Source of the DNA: Siphonodentalium dalli | Lineage: Eukaryota; Mollusca; Scaphopoda; Gadilida; Siphonodentaliidae | Assembly (NCBI GenBank): GCA_032622095.1 | Contig: CP136065.1 | Location: forward strand, 152,961,577-153,025,576 | Length of the DNA stretch: 64,000 bases | Reading direction: 5' to 3' | Shown: positions 1 to 13,900 of the stretch, piece after piece | How the letters are laid out: each line of letters starts with the position of its first letter | How positions within the stretch are numbered: the first letter of the stretch is position 1 | The notes under the pieces: generated by a model | Database searches by the model: none | What the model was told of the DNA's origin: nothing | Seen by the model: only the letters and a program-made list of their open reading frames with translations | Made by a program: the position numbers and the translations under genes

Positions 1-249
1 TAAAGGTTATAAAAGGTGAACAAATAATAATAGACTGGTCCATTCATAATGTTGACAATGATATTATATCATTCTAGGTAATCCCTATATGATGTACGGG
101 TAGTACAATGTCATAATTTGTCATTCTTTATATCAGATTAAATTAGTTTATATCCATTACAAAGTTCTCCCTACATTTTCTGGACCTGGGAAGGTATAAT
201 AACTCATGCTTACTATGGGCAGAAAAAAATTTAAATTAAAACATACAAC

Positions 250-600
250 CCTCGCTCCCTCATTGATCTCCAAATTCCATTACATTAATTAATTAATTAA
301 TTCCATTCCATTAATTAATTACACTCAAGCATAGTGTAATTAAGATTTTTCATTATGCTTAAACATAATAATGTGTGTAATTCTATTTTGCTTAAGTGTA
401 TTTGAATATATGCTGAAGCATAATTAATTTTTAATTATACTTAAGCATAATGGAATTACACTTAAGCAAAACTCAGTTATTTCAGTCATTGAGTGAAAAG
501 AATTCTTCAGTGGCATATAGGTCAAACCCCGCCCACAATGATACCATTTTAGATCATACCATTTATCCAAGGTAGAAAACCCAATTATACTTAAGTGTAA
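250..600. repeat. AT-rich palindromic repeat with CTTAAGCATAAT motif
   Basis: The motif CTTAAGCATAATGGAATT and its complement recur several times in both orientations, with TTAATTAA runs near 285-320. It looks like remnants of inverted-repeat mobile DNA. Bases 1-249 hold nothing I can identify. Confidence 0.5.
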
Positions 601-1120
601 TGGAATTCTGAGCTATTCATCTGGTTAGCTGGACAACTATTAACAAGTTGCTTCTGGGCTATTCATCGGGCCGACCAGACACACAGAAAAAAGTGGCATC
701 TGGGCTATTTAGCCGGTCAACCTCAGATATCTTTGTCAAATAATTCTTCAATAGCATATATGTCAAGCAGCACCCACAGTGTTGCAATTTTAGATCATAC
801 AATTTTATCCAAGGAAAAAATAGTTGAAAACCCAATTACACTTAAGCATAATGGAATTCTGAGCTATTCATTTGGCCAGCTAGACAAATAGCAACAAGTG
901 GCTTCTGGGCTTTTCATTGGGCCAACCGGACACATAGAAAAAAGTGGCTTCTGGGCTATTCAGCCATACAAATAGCAACAAGTGGCTTTTGGGCTATTCA
1001 TCAATAGCAAAAAGTGGATTCTGTGCAATTTATCCAGCCAGTCGGACAAATAACTCCTGGGATATTCATCTGGATGGTCAGACAAATAGCAAAAAGTGGC
1101 CAGACCAATAGCAACAGCCA
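600..1120. repeat. Degenerate tandem repeat, unit about 60-75 bases
   Basis: Phrases such as AAGTGGCTTCTGGGCTATTC and GGCCGACCAGACA..TAGAAAAAAGTGGC repeat about seven times with substitutions and indels. The inverted CTTAAGCATAATGG block recurs within (about 840). Bases 1121-1400 show nothing recognisable. Confidence 0.6.
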
Positions 1121-1414
1121 TTTTTTTATTTGCATTTAATATGTTGCGGAAATTTTTAATCGGTATGAAATAATTGAAGTACATGTCTTTTATTCTAACA
1201 TTAGCAGAAGTGAGATAGAACAGAACCGTTTCCAAATTCAGATTTTCAATTCTTTACTATGATAGGTAACTATGTTCCAACATGTTTTAAAATATGTCAC
1301 AAGTAGGGACTGCAACTTCGGTTTAAATGTATCAGTGATACTTGGTTGTATGGTTTTGGGTGAAATTAATCACACAGAGTCCAGCGGAGTCTATAAAAAA
1401 ACTTTTTATGGAAA

Positions 1415-1520
1415 TCTGTTCGGGAAATATTGGCCACAGGCAACTGAAATTAGACCTGTCGCTAGATTATGCAGAGATTGAAAGCTTCACTGGTGATTGC
1501 CCCAGAAATAAAAATAAAAT
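1415..1520. repeat. Dispersed repeat, second copy at 59036
   Basis: TTCGGGAAATATTGGCCACAGG..AACTGAAAT recurs at 59036-59125 in the same orientation, with matching words over about 90 bases. It is an interspersed repeat of unknown class. Confidence 0.5.
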
Positions 1521-1584
1521 ATAAGTCGCGCACATGCTCTTCAATATATTTTGGCCTGAGAAATGGGAAATTGACTTTGCATGG

Positions 1585-1692
1585 ATTTTTCAGGGGAGAG
1601 CTTTCCAATGAATGGCAACAAGCCAAATTTCCGACTAAATCCTGAAAAGTTACCCATAATTCTGCTGTGGTTAAGAAGTCGATACATCAAAA
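1585..1692 (+). mobile_element. Mariner-like MITE, right arm only
   Basis: It shares GAGAGCTTTCC, ATGAATGGCAACAAGCC and CCGACTAAATCCTGAAAAG with the palindromic element at 23001-23207 and the arm at 45955. The end near 1690 is decayed. Confidence 0.6.
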
Positions 1693-1888
1693 TTGCTTCC
1701 GATCAATATCTCTACATGACCTAAATGAGCATCTACAATTTGCATGCATTATTAGTTTGATACTCATGACAGTATCAACTTTTGATTGCAGACCATTGTG
1801 AAAGTGTAGCGAAAAGACACTATCTTTAAATTTCCACGTTTCGCCAACAAATCTGAGTGCATATTCTTAACTTTTATAACTTTTACAG

Positions 1889-1993
1889 GCATGCCAGGTT
1901 GAGACTGACTCAGCACTTGTCAGTGCGTATGTCATCTTCCTATCCCAGAATGCTTTGGAACAAAATCTTCAAGAACTTGATGATCTCGCACTG
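1889..1993 (+). CDS. INTS1: INTS1 exon 1 of window
   Basis: The exon has 35 codons, entering and leaving in phase 0. It follows TTTTACAG and ends before GTATGT. It reads ACQVETDSALVSAYV and onward, helical and coding-like. It is the first INTS1 piece I can see; earlier exons must lie outside the window, as nothing similar was found in bases 1-1888. Confidence 0.8.
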
Positions 1994-4900
1994 GTATGTA
2001 TTTGTTCTACTCCTCATTTCCATAAGATAATAGGCCTGAGAATATGGTGCCGAACATTTTCAGAACGAGGTCCCCAGAGGGTGAATTTAGTGACGCTATT
2101 TCGCACAGCCGGCTAGTATCACCACATTCATCCTCTATAGACCTCATTTATGCATGGCTTCATCTGCTATATATGAGAGACCTAGACACAGTTTTAAGTT
2201 CCCAGATAGTGAATATTGTGATGTGCACCCATTGGGCAATCGATTATGCAATGTGTCATCTTCCAATTTGGGGATATAGAGAAACTAAACTAAGAAAGAA
2301 AAAGAATTGTTAATTGATAACAAAGAACTTTCCAGAGAAGATGAGGCCTAAGCAGAATGAGGTCCCCAGAGGGTGAATTTAGTGATGCTAGCTCTATGAG
2401 GGGTAGAGTCACTAAATTCGCCTTCTGGGGACCTCATTCTGAAAATGCCCTGTATAGTCTATATATATAAAAAACCTAATGTCTGTCTATCTGTAACCCT
2501 GTCATGATTTTCATGCAATTATAACATTTCACCAATGCATACGATTTACCCATATTTCGATCATTTCCAATTTATTGTGTATATTAGACGATACACCAAC
2601 TTTTACCCTGATCGAACGTAAATGGTTTATGCCACTTGCTTTGCTAAAATAGTGATCAAGAGAGAGTTACTCTGCTTGAAGGTATTAAATGGTTTATGCA
2701 GCCTACTTTGCTAAAACAGTTATCAAGATAGAGTTTTTCTGCTTGCATCTCTTAAACTGCAGATGAATGCGATCAAGATAGAGTTATGCTGCTTGCATTT
2801 CTGAAAGAGTAGATGTGGCTGGGACTTTCTTCGGCTTATTTTAATATTGTTTTAGTTGCAATTAGTGATGAGCCGATTATCAAAAAGAGGCTTGCGCCGA
2901 TTGTCGATTATTTGAGATTACAATCGGCCGATTCCGATGCCGATTCCTATTATTGTAATAATTGTACCAGAATATGTTATATGTGTTATATAATACTTAA
3001 ATTTGGAAGCACCAACAGCAGTAATATACCAGTATACATAAGTATATGTTTGGGTAAGTATAAAGGTAGGTATGGGTGGACTTGTGAACGAATACATGCA
3101 CATGTCCTGTAGTGAGGAGCCTGTCGGCACTCGGCAGCCATTGTTATATTTTGCTTGAATCTTCCATCTAGAGTTACCTTTCATAGATGCCTTATAATAT
3201 GTATAGTAAACACGTGTATAATATCGACATAAAAGATTAATTACAGATAGTAAATAAATTTATTTTTAATATCTGACTATTAATGACAGTACAGATTTTA
3301 TTCCTGTGTCCTGACAACTAATACACATGTTATATTATGCTCAATTCAATAGAACAAATAGTGCAGTCAACTGCGTAATTCAGTGTCACATGACATGTAC
3401 TTTCGGTTTCTACCTGTGTCACGCTGTCGCTGTGTATATAGATAGCTTTGTTGTACTGCCGCTGCATATGTATACATTTTTATAGTCTGACATACATAAA
3501 TTAAAATGTCAACATGTTGATGAATATAAAGTTACCTATCGGTGTACATGAGATGTCCTTTGTGTACATCACCATGCAAATGAAATCAATCGACTGAAAT
3601 GACTGTTCCGGTATGCCAATAATTTATCAATTATCAAGATATGCACAATTATGTTAATGTGATGTCATCCTCGCTCGAACCCAAAGTGTCACGTGCTTTC
3701 CCAGCAATTGCCGCTGTAATATTTTGTTCAAACATAGACCCATGGTAATGGTATTCTGAAGAGGACATGGCTGTATATCAAGTTTGTATTTGGTAACACT
3801 TTCCCCATGTTTACTGGTCATTTATTCAACAAAACATCGTCATATTTAACACAGTTTATTGAATAAAAACAAGCACCTGATAATTATTTAGATAATCGGT
3901 AATGTCGATGTTGAAACTCAAATGCCGATTATCATCCGATGGGCCATAATCGGCCTATTCAAATTGTTGTTGCAATATGTGATGTGATGCATGGTTATTA
4001 TATTTTCGTTCACCCATTGTTTATTGCTGATGGAATAAACAAATTTTCCAATGCTTTCATTAATAACAGGCAATCCCCTAGTTTATTATTAAGTGTTTCA
4101 TGACGAGGAGCTGCGCTGGCGCAGCATTATATATCCTGTGCCAGTGCATTCTCTTATATTTGCAAGTCTCCCATATGGAGCCTCGCATACATAAGAGAAT
4201 GTACAAGGTCAAGGCAAATATTGTTAGGACAATGTATTCTCTTATATAAATGCGAGGCTTCCTATGGGAGAGTCGCATATATAAGAGAATTCATTGGAAC
4301 AAGGTTTTCGCAAAATTTCAGGAAGCTCCAGTCATGGAAGGGTTAATGAACTGTTTCCGTTTTCCAGTATGTGGGAATTTTGCATAGATATACATGTATT
4401 ATCAATGTATATTTCAATATTTTAAAACATGGTTATGCAATGAGAAAAAACGTGTATTTCCATTGTTGTCTTGCCCACTTTTACACATTTTGGGCACAGT
4501 GTTTACCAACACGAACTTGGTGGAATCTAAAGGCTTGATTGTAGGACTATGAAGAACACTGATCCTTTTATTAACTAATAATTAATTTTTCAAATATTCA
4601 ATCAAACAGTAGGACTCTTTTTGTATTTTGTAGGATATGGCACAACTGATTGTGGAACGGACCACCGTCATTTCATACATTTTGCCTCAGGATGCCACAC
4701 TGCGGAATGAGATGTCGTATGATACCCTCAGGTCTTTCATTGTTTTATACACAAATTACCTTAAGAAAGCCAGAGAACCAGACAAAGAGGCATACACTTG
4801 GGTGAGTCTTGAACCTCAAAAGTAATAAACTGCAAACAATGAAATGTATGGGGTCTAAACTCATAATAAACTTGACTACCATTTTACATAGTTAGTTTCT

Positions 4901-7900
4901 CTGGGATCGCCGCATCACCAAAAACTGCGCACCTTGAACATTTTTCCGCCAAGGAGAAGCCCTTCAACTGAACTATATGGATTATTATCCTCGGCCTTGT
5001 GTTATCAGGAGGGTTAAAATTTATTGTCCGTTTATTAGCCTACTCCGGTCAATCAGCGACTCCGGTCAATCAGTGCTCGGATTAGCTCACGCATGGATGC
5101 GTCCCGTGCAAATCTCGCTCTCCTAACAATTCATCTAGCCAGTTTTATTTCTCTCCTTGGACCTATCAGACGTGGTTTTAACTAAAGGAAGTATTTCTCT
5201 ATTGCGAGTTTATCAACTCACTATTTATTGTTGATCACAAACTTGCAATTTATCCGTTGCTTAACCGGTCGTTTAATATTTATAAGTTCGCGCAGAAACT
5301 CTTCGTTTCATAGTATGCGCAACGCTATTTATAAATATTCCGTGTTTTTATCGACCCATTTCATCTCAAAAAATTTTGGAATTGGAATCGACAAAATCAC
5401 GTTGTGAACTTCGCCATTGATGGCCATTTTGACAATGACTACAGACGCACATCGTTTACTTGTAGCGAACCTATTTTGCATTATTGTGCAACATATACGG
5501 TGGCATGAATCGTCCGATTTCTGAGTCCACGTGGTACGGTATGCGAAGTCTCCTAATTTCGTGCTAACTATATTTCATGATGCCGACTTCTTGCTACGTT
5601 CATTTCATGTACACTACATAATCGTATCTGCAACAGCTCTGTTAGTGCGCAGAAAGTTGGCCAGGACAGAAATGTCTCCTTTGGCGATAATTTACATGTA
5701 TTAATAAACAAGATAGAACTTGTAATCCAATGAAATTTCTTTTGCCTCAACTAATTCAATTGTAAGTTGAAGTTGAGCGACTGGAACTTAACCGACATTT
5801 GGTAAATGATTATCACAGAACATCATTGTACATATACAACATGTCGTTCTAATTAATTGTGCTTACCGATTAATTTTTGCATATCTTAGCTAGCCCGAAT
5901 GTATTACTATTAACATGATGGCTCTTATTTGGATACTTGGAACGTCGCAAACGTTACATCGACTTCAAGATATTTATTTGAAATTCTGACTCTGTTCTTG
6001 CGATTCCATTTCCTTTCCCTCATTGTATTATCGGAACAATCGTTAGAAACAATGAGATTATGTTTGCACAGATATGCAAATGCAGTAGCCTGAACCTTCA
6101 GCTATTGTTTGCTTAAATATCCAAGGATACTTCCGTCCGTGGTCAGATCTCTTTGGAGAAATTTGGGATGCGAGCCTTTGGCTGGCCTACTTGACAGTAC
6201 TTGTGGCATGTCACCATATCCGTGTGACCTAGCATGGTCGCAGTGTTGAAATGATTCATTGGCTAGCCAGTGTCTCAATAAATTTTCAGTCAACAATGTT
6301 TATACTTTCGATGATTTTGATGTTTGACATTTCCACGTGTTCACTGTAACAAATAGACAACATCTGAACTGTTATCCTCAGATATTAGTGTTTGTAGATA
6401 CATTCAAATTACGAATTTAAATGATACAAAATGGTGAGCTTAAAAACATGTATGGCCAGCCATAATTGTTCCATACTAGTACAAGGGTATCAGTGCCTCA
6501 AAGGCTCAATGACATACGAACTGACTATATCAATATGGCGTAAATTTTCACTGATACCGACATACTTCTGCGCTTTCAATCCGTGAATAGTCAAGTTGAA
6601 CTACTATGCATTTATATTGTCATGTGCCCCCGATGCACTGTCAATAGCCTTTCCAACAGAGTCCATCACTTGGCTCTCTACCTTCTATTTCCACATAGAA
6701 AGATCAAATGTCAAATAGCCTTCACTCCTGTATTAAGCACAGTTACAGGAAATGCATTTATATTGCGCAGGGCCGCTGCCACTATAATTTCCATCAGAGA
6801 CCAACACATGGCTCTTTTCCTTCTATTGCCTCATATCCAATTGATTATCGGGCAAATAACAGAAAGGACAGCATTTGTATTGTCACACATATAAAGTGCA
6901 GTTACATGAACAGTGTTTCTATTTATATTGCGCACGACCACTGCAGGCCTGCGTATTGGAGGCGAACGACGGTTCTGTTCACCTGGAGGTTGTGAAATCT
7001 AGGTCGCGTCAAAGTTGTATGTGGCTCTCGTGATACTGAATATAACAGTTTGTGTAACCTATGGGTACCTAAGCACAACCAGACAACCGACAAATACGTT
7101 ACGGCTTCAGATTTATTTTGCATTCGGCAGGCCTGCCAGTGCCAATTTCAAAAGAGTCCAAAACATGGCTCTTCTCTTTCTATTACTACGTATCCATGAT
7201 TATCTGGTAAATAGAAAACCTATATGAATAACAAATGAAAGCATTTGTATCATCACACATATAAAGCGCCGTTCCCAAAGAAGCCTTTATATTGTGCATG
7301 ACCACTGCCCAGTACCAGTGACTGGCGGGGTGCTACCATCGTTGATTTGGAAAACAAATCTTCAAGGGCGAATGCCACAGCTCCTGAGCCTTAGGGTGGG
7401 GAAGACTCATCATGTGCCACTAATAGCGCACCAGCCAACCAGACTTCAGTTCTTCCCAGATGTAACCGCAGCTCGAGCTCTCATTTGCTCTCGCAATTCA
7501 GAAGACGGATGTACTTGCGCCTGTCTAATCATCAGTTGTGTTTTTCTCAAATTCAATGTCATTGTGGGATAGACCTCAAAACATGCATGTTCCATGGCAC
7601 TTTCACATTCCCATAATTTAACTGCGATGGGAACGATTTTATATATACCTTCCAATAGTTTAATATTGAATAAATGATTACTATGACCATGCACCTTCTG
7701 TCAAGAGGGAACAGTGCACAGTTTAATATTCGTGAATTAGAAAATTACAATTGCTTAAGGCTGCGTGAACAATTGCTCCTGTCTCCTGGGAAGGACTGAG
7801 ACTTCTGACTCTTCCCCACGGTCCGTGGCCCACTCCATTACGAGAGTGGGTCTTGTCCCCCTGGATTCATACTCCCTCGGGATATTCCAGGCCTGCTCCA

Positions 7901-10900
7901 CCATCTGCGGACTTTCTGTAAGTGTATAAAACGTTCTCCTCACCGTAAGCAAGGACTCCGCTATGTTCTTGCACAGGAGAAATCGGATCTCATCGTCCTC
8001 TTCGCCGAGAAAAGACAGTATCTTACCTGCGGTTTAATTTCTAGCAGGTAAGATCACGTGGCCATCGTAAATAACGGAATTTACCTTATTAACCTTGTTT
8101 TGCAATAACTAACAAATGTTTTGTATATTATGCTTGCTAATAACTAACAGAATGTCTTGTCTTGCTTATTGTCGAACGAGATTCGACTTTGATGGCCGTA
8201 CGGGTTGCTCATGAATTTACGCGATATTGTCATAGTTGGTTGAGGGCCCATTTGTCCATGGTTTTACATTTTGAGCAAACGTACCAGTCTTAACTCGGGC
8301 AGGAACCATTCGGTCCCCCCTGGTCATGCTGCAAGCCCCGTCTTCTGCAGACCGTGGGAGGCAGGGTACCGTCCTCCGGAGATTCGGGCAACCAATCCTC
8401 CAGGACACAAGCACCCGCGCCTTTGGCGACTGTTCTGGGTGGGGAAGCCTCGTTGTCCCGTGCCGCACAAAGCGCACTAGCCAACTGGCCTTCTGACGCT
8501 TCCCCACGGCGCCGTGGCCCACTCCATTACGAGGGTCGGTCTTGTCCCCCTGGAAACGTCATCCCAAGTGATACGTCCAGGCCTGCTCCTCTGCCGTCAG
8601 GGGATCCTAGTGGTATGTCATCGACGTTTATGTCAGCGTGTCGGGACCACCTGCATTTGGGAGATTCGGTGGGGGGCTTTCCCTGGTCAAATGGATCCTT
8701 TCAATTTCCCTTTTTTCCGCCATTTTGGCCTTGGGGTGGGAAATAACACCTTAAAATCTAACTGCGAGCGCAATTGTTCCTCGTTCGAGCCATTCCCAGT
8801 GTGGGCTTCCCTCTAGTACCTTACCTCAACCTGATGCAGGCTGTTCTGTTGCTGGCGTCGATCCTGACATGCTTTCTAGTTTCTATAATTCTCCTGGCGT
8901 CAGATGGCTTTGACGACGATGAGCAAGGATCTCGGGCCGACGGTGGTTCCCACTGTCGGTCAAGGATTCTGTCGTTCCTAGGGAACTCGCTTTGCGTACG
9001 GACACGACACGGGTCGATCTCTTGGAAAAAACTTCATCACAGGATATGTGTCAAATCTTGTTACAATGAATTACACAAACTTTGCACAACTGTACCAGTC
9101 CTTGGGCTGTACCAGTTCGCGCCCCCTGGTCCTGCATCAGCAGACCGTGGCAGGCAGAGTGCCGTTCTCGGAGATTCGGGCAACCAATCCTCCGGGACAA
9201 TAGCACCCGAGCCTTTGGAGGCTGTTCTGTGTGAGGAAGACTCGCTGTCGCGTACCGTCTATAGCGCTTTCTATTTGGGAAGATATAAATAGTAAATACC
9301 GCCATCACTCTCATCGCAGGACACGAGAGAAAAGCAGCAGCAGAAGAAGAAGTCTCTACTGCTCGGTTTCTACTAATAGCTGGCACGTATGGTATGGCAC
9401 TGCCTGGGATGTTTATTCCAAAAGACAAGGGGGGAGGTACAAGCTTGAGCAATGCTGGAATCTGAATTTATGAGCTCTTTCACATAACATATCAAAGCCG
9501 ATTCATGACTAAATCACATTTACATGAAATCTGTTTGGAAGAGTACATTCCCGTCAAACTGGAATATTAAATTTATTGCTCGTTGCCTCCTCCTGGGCTT
9601 GCATTCTATTCCATATAGTTCAGTTGAAGGGCTTCTCCTTGGCGGAAAAATATAATTTTTATATTAAAATTAGTTTTTCCTCAAGGGAAGCCCGAAACTG
9701 AACTATCATAGATCCCTCCCATGGCGGTGCCATTCCCAACCCCGCGACTCGCAAATCTTACTATTAAAAGTCGGAAATAAAACTGGCTAGATGAATTGTT
9801 AGGAGAGCGAGATTTGCACGGGACGCATCCATGCGTGAGCTAATCCGAGCACTGATTGACCGGAGTCGCTGATTGACCGGAGTAGGCTAATAAACGGACA
9901 ATAAATTTTAACCCTCCTGATAACACAAGGCCGAGGATAATAATCCATATAGTTCAGTTTCGGGCTTCCCTTGAGGAAAAACTAATTTTAATATAAAAAT
10001 TATATATTTATGACCTTCCATAAATAAATAAATATATAAATACCGCCTATCCCCTAATTCATTGGAAGGAAGATTCGACCTAGAAAGTTGTCACACGTAA
10101 GGTGCAAATTTAGTCAGATAGACTGGCTAATACATTCACTGGGCCAAAGGGAGATAATTTGGCAAACTTCCTGTCACAGAATGGGACACGATGGCTGGCG
10201 TTTTAAAGTTGTGATATGTAAAGATTTGATGACCATATCAGTCGACAATCATAACAGAGTCCAACAAAATAGCAAATTACATCATGTCAGAGGAACCAAA
10301 TCATGAAGATGCAGAAAAATGGATGCTTTTAACGTGCCAGCTTAAAAAACACGAGCGAGCTCAAATTCCTCGAACTCATGTTTTAAAATGTTCAAACTTG
10401 GAATGGACTGCCAAGTGTTTGGACTACAACTGCTTCCCAAGAGAAACACCAATGTCTTATTTGTATGAAAATAGATCATAATTTGACAAATGATTGATTT
10501 TTATTTAATCTAGTTCATGTTAATTCTATTTATGAGATGTCAAGTAACCAATTTTGAATAGGGATTTCCTTGCAAATATTCTGAGCAAAAGTTATAATAA
10601 ACACAAATCAGGCAGCTAAATTAGGTACTGGGATATCATTGGACAGTCATGACACTTAACTGGTAGTTTGTTCAGTTAAATTATTAAATCTTGCTATAAA
10701 TTTGTTAAAGCTTATAATTTACCTACTTTTGAAAATTCTCAACAAATATGCAAATATAAACAAAGCTTCAAATATTTATCAAATAGTACAATATTGATTG
10801 TTTTCAATATTTTTATCAGTGACATCCAGAACCACTGGCACTTGCCAATTTAGCTTCGGAGATATGCATGAAAATCCACATTCAATATTTACTTGTCACC

Positions 10901-13900
10901 CTCATAAAAGTTAAAATAGGTCAGGAAAAACAAGAAAAGAGGTTTCTAAACCGGAATGGAGGACTAAAACTTTGATTAATCGAGGTTCCAAGGGGTAATA
11001 GAACCAGATACTAGGGCCTCCATCTATATGAGATTTAAAAAAAGTTTATATATAAATACCTGCCTCCTCACAAAAAAATTCAAATAAATAATAAATACAA
11101 ATATCTGCCTCCCTCGTCACAATATCCCTGAGAAACAAACTATTTGGCCTAATACATATTAACGATTTACAGGAGATAACCTGGATACTTGATGTTCGTA
11201 TCCGATATATTTGTGACTTTTTCCATTCAATATTATTACTGATGATGTGTATTTGATTTTATTTTTTCTTTCAGTCTAATACACAGGACCAGATTATTCT
11301 TCAGTGGGACTCTGGAGAATCAGCTACAATACATGTGCTGGTCGTCCATGCTATGATCATTCTCCTCACATATGGTCCTCCTGCAGGTTGGTTTATTTAT
11401 TATGAAATAATTACTTGATGATTACATGTATTATTTATCCCACCATATAAGAGAATGCACTGGCTTACTAGGTCAAGGTAAATATTGTTAGGCCAATGCA
11501 TTCTCTTATATATACAAGTCTCCCATAGTCAGTGTATTCTCTTATATATGGGGGGCTCACAGGGTTTTCTCAAAAATTTTAGGAAGCTCCAGTCATGGAA
11601 GGGTTAATGGAAAAGGCTGGTCAAGTTGTTGCTTTTGTAAACAAGCCTTGAAATAGTGTGCCTGTCATTTGCAGATTGAGGTCCCCAGAGGGTGAATTTA
11701 GTGATGCTAGCCCGCTGTGCGGGATAGCATCACTAAATTCACCCTCTGGGGACCTCAATCTGCAAATGACAGGCATACTATTTCAAGGTTTGTTTGTAAA
11801 GTAGTAGGCCTCATCATGTTTCATTATGGATTGGGTCATAATAAACTGGTTTAGCACCTTACAAAAATAATCCTCCACATCTTACTTGAGCAGGCCTGAA
11901 AATATGGTGCCGGACATTGCAGAATTAGGTCCCAAGAGGGTGAATTTAGTTCCGCTACCCTACACAGCAGGCTAGCATCCCTAAATTCATCCTCTGGGGA
12001 CCTCATTCTACATGGCCTCATCTGGTATGGGAGACCTAGACACAAATTCCCAGATGGTGAACATGGTGATGTGCACCCATTGGGCACTTCCATTATGAGT
12101 TGTGTTGCCAATTTGGGGATCTAGAGAAACAAAACTATAATAGAAACTTTCTGAAGAAGTTTAATAAACTTGTTAATTTGATAATAAGAATGAGGCCTCA
12201 GCATGAATGAGGTTCCCAGAGGGTGAATTTAGTGAATTGATTTTGACTTGGGCAATGCATGCAATGATCTGCCATAAATATTGTTGGAATGTGCTCACAG
12301 TTAGGAGCAGTGTTCGCGCTGTACCGAAATTTTGTGGCCAAAAGTTCAGCCAAATGAAAATTTTATTAGACAAATGAAAAAATGTTATTTAGCCAAATTA
12401 AATAAAACTTTGGCCGCAAATTAAATCCTCATTTTCTCGGCGATTCACAATTAACACGTTGACTGCCGACCCCCATTCAATTACATGCAAAATGTACGAG
12501 ATAACTCGTGGTCGGCAGTCAACGTGTTAATGATTAAAATATTTGTTTTAAACTTTATTTGTTACTCAGAATAAAAACATAACTAAAACAACTTTAAAAA
12601 CAATATTATACGAACATAATGCATGATATCGCACAGACAGATCAATTCATGTAAAGCATTAATACAAAATATGGCGGGATTTCACATCCAACCATATGTA
12701 AAAACCCCAGTGAAAATCAAAGTCATAAATTTTTCATCGCGAAATCGATGGACTGTTCTGCTTTGGCTATGGTTGTTACTTGTATTTCCTTTATGATTTT
12801 ACTCTCCTTCAACATTTGTTCAGATGCACTATGGGAGTTGTTACCTGAAACGAAATTTGCAAACATTAAACTAACATTCTATGTAATTATAATCACAAAT
12901 CTGCTAAACCAATTGTAATAACTCTTTATGTCGCTGACACCATGACTGTCGCTAACTATTGCTTATTATAGTAAGGTTATAACTGTTGAATATCTATTGT
13001 ATTCAAACCGTTTATGATGTGAAGCCAGGTGGATATTAGACGGGATGCAGTTTATGACACATTACGTAACCATTGAGTTAAGAACTGTTCGCCTGTACAT
13101 CCAATTAAAGGAACAATGGATTTAGGTATTTTATCTTACAGACTTCCTAATCAACAAAAAATAACATAACCAGTGCACAGATTAAGCGTTTTGACGATTA
13201 GGCTGGTTAAATGTTAGAGCTTACTTGTTGCTGTCTCGGTGAAGTTTGATTATTTGCAGTGAATGTGAATGATGGATACTTTTCCACTCCGCCAATGTAT
13301 TGGACATTACAAAAATACTCCATAAAACAACAGCATCATCACTAGGTATTCACCTATTTATTGTTCTCATTGATAACAACTCTCTTAAAAGCATACATGT
13401 TTACATAGTCGGTGTCATCGACCGTGTATAAACACAAATCCGCATATTTATTAAATTGGACAGTTATGGTGCGATATTTCCGAAGTGCGAAATACTTTCG
13501 TCGCCTAACTTCGTCTTGAATGTCGATCTATTCAGCGCTTTTTAATTAGCTTTCCAGCTCCATGCTTTCCGTCTCCAATTGGGGTAAAAAAAATTTTTAG
13601 CTGAAATTTTTAGTAGCCAACTTCAAAAAAGATTGACCTTTGGCCAATTTGGCCAACGACAGCGCGAACACTGGTTAGGAGGAGATAAAACTGCTACATG
13701 CAGGGTATAATTTGACAACATCTGTATTTGGTAAAGAAAACACATGGACAGGATTCATGTTGTGATGAAAATTAATTATATTTCTTAAATTCTCAAGATT
13801 ATATCACATATGATCAGAAATGTTTGATTTCCTTGAAATAAAATGAATATTTATTAACCCTTTCACGATGGGAGCTGAGTGGTGCAGCATTAAAGATCCT

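Larger units (their letters stand above)
4941..10002 (+). mobile_element. DIRS-like retrotransposon A (5.06 kb), decayed or non-autonomous
   Basis: The left terminal repeat (about 4968-5151) is repeated inverted and essentially identical at 9774-9960. A separate block at 9611-9707 is the complement of the outer left end (TCCGCCAAGGAGAAGCC) joined to the complement of the outer right end (GGGCTTCCCTTGAGG). This terminal-inverted-repeat plus internal-complementary-region layout defines DIRS-type elements, which use a tyrosine recombinase and a circular intermediate. The inside shows only short ORFs, and I saw no reverse transcriptase (YxDD) or recombinase (HxxR..Y) signature. It lies in the intron between exons 2 and 3, in gene orientation. 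Confidence 0.82.

Noticed and set aside
12173-12373. - strand ORF across the GAGGTCCCC element and hAT border
   Set aside because: It spans two unrelated mobile elements, so it cannot be a conserved gene.
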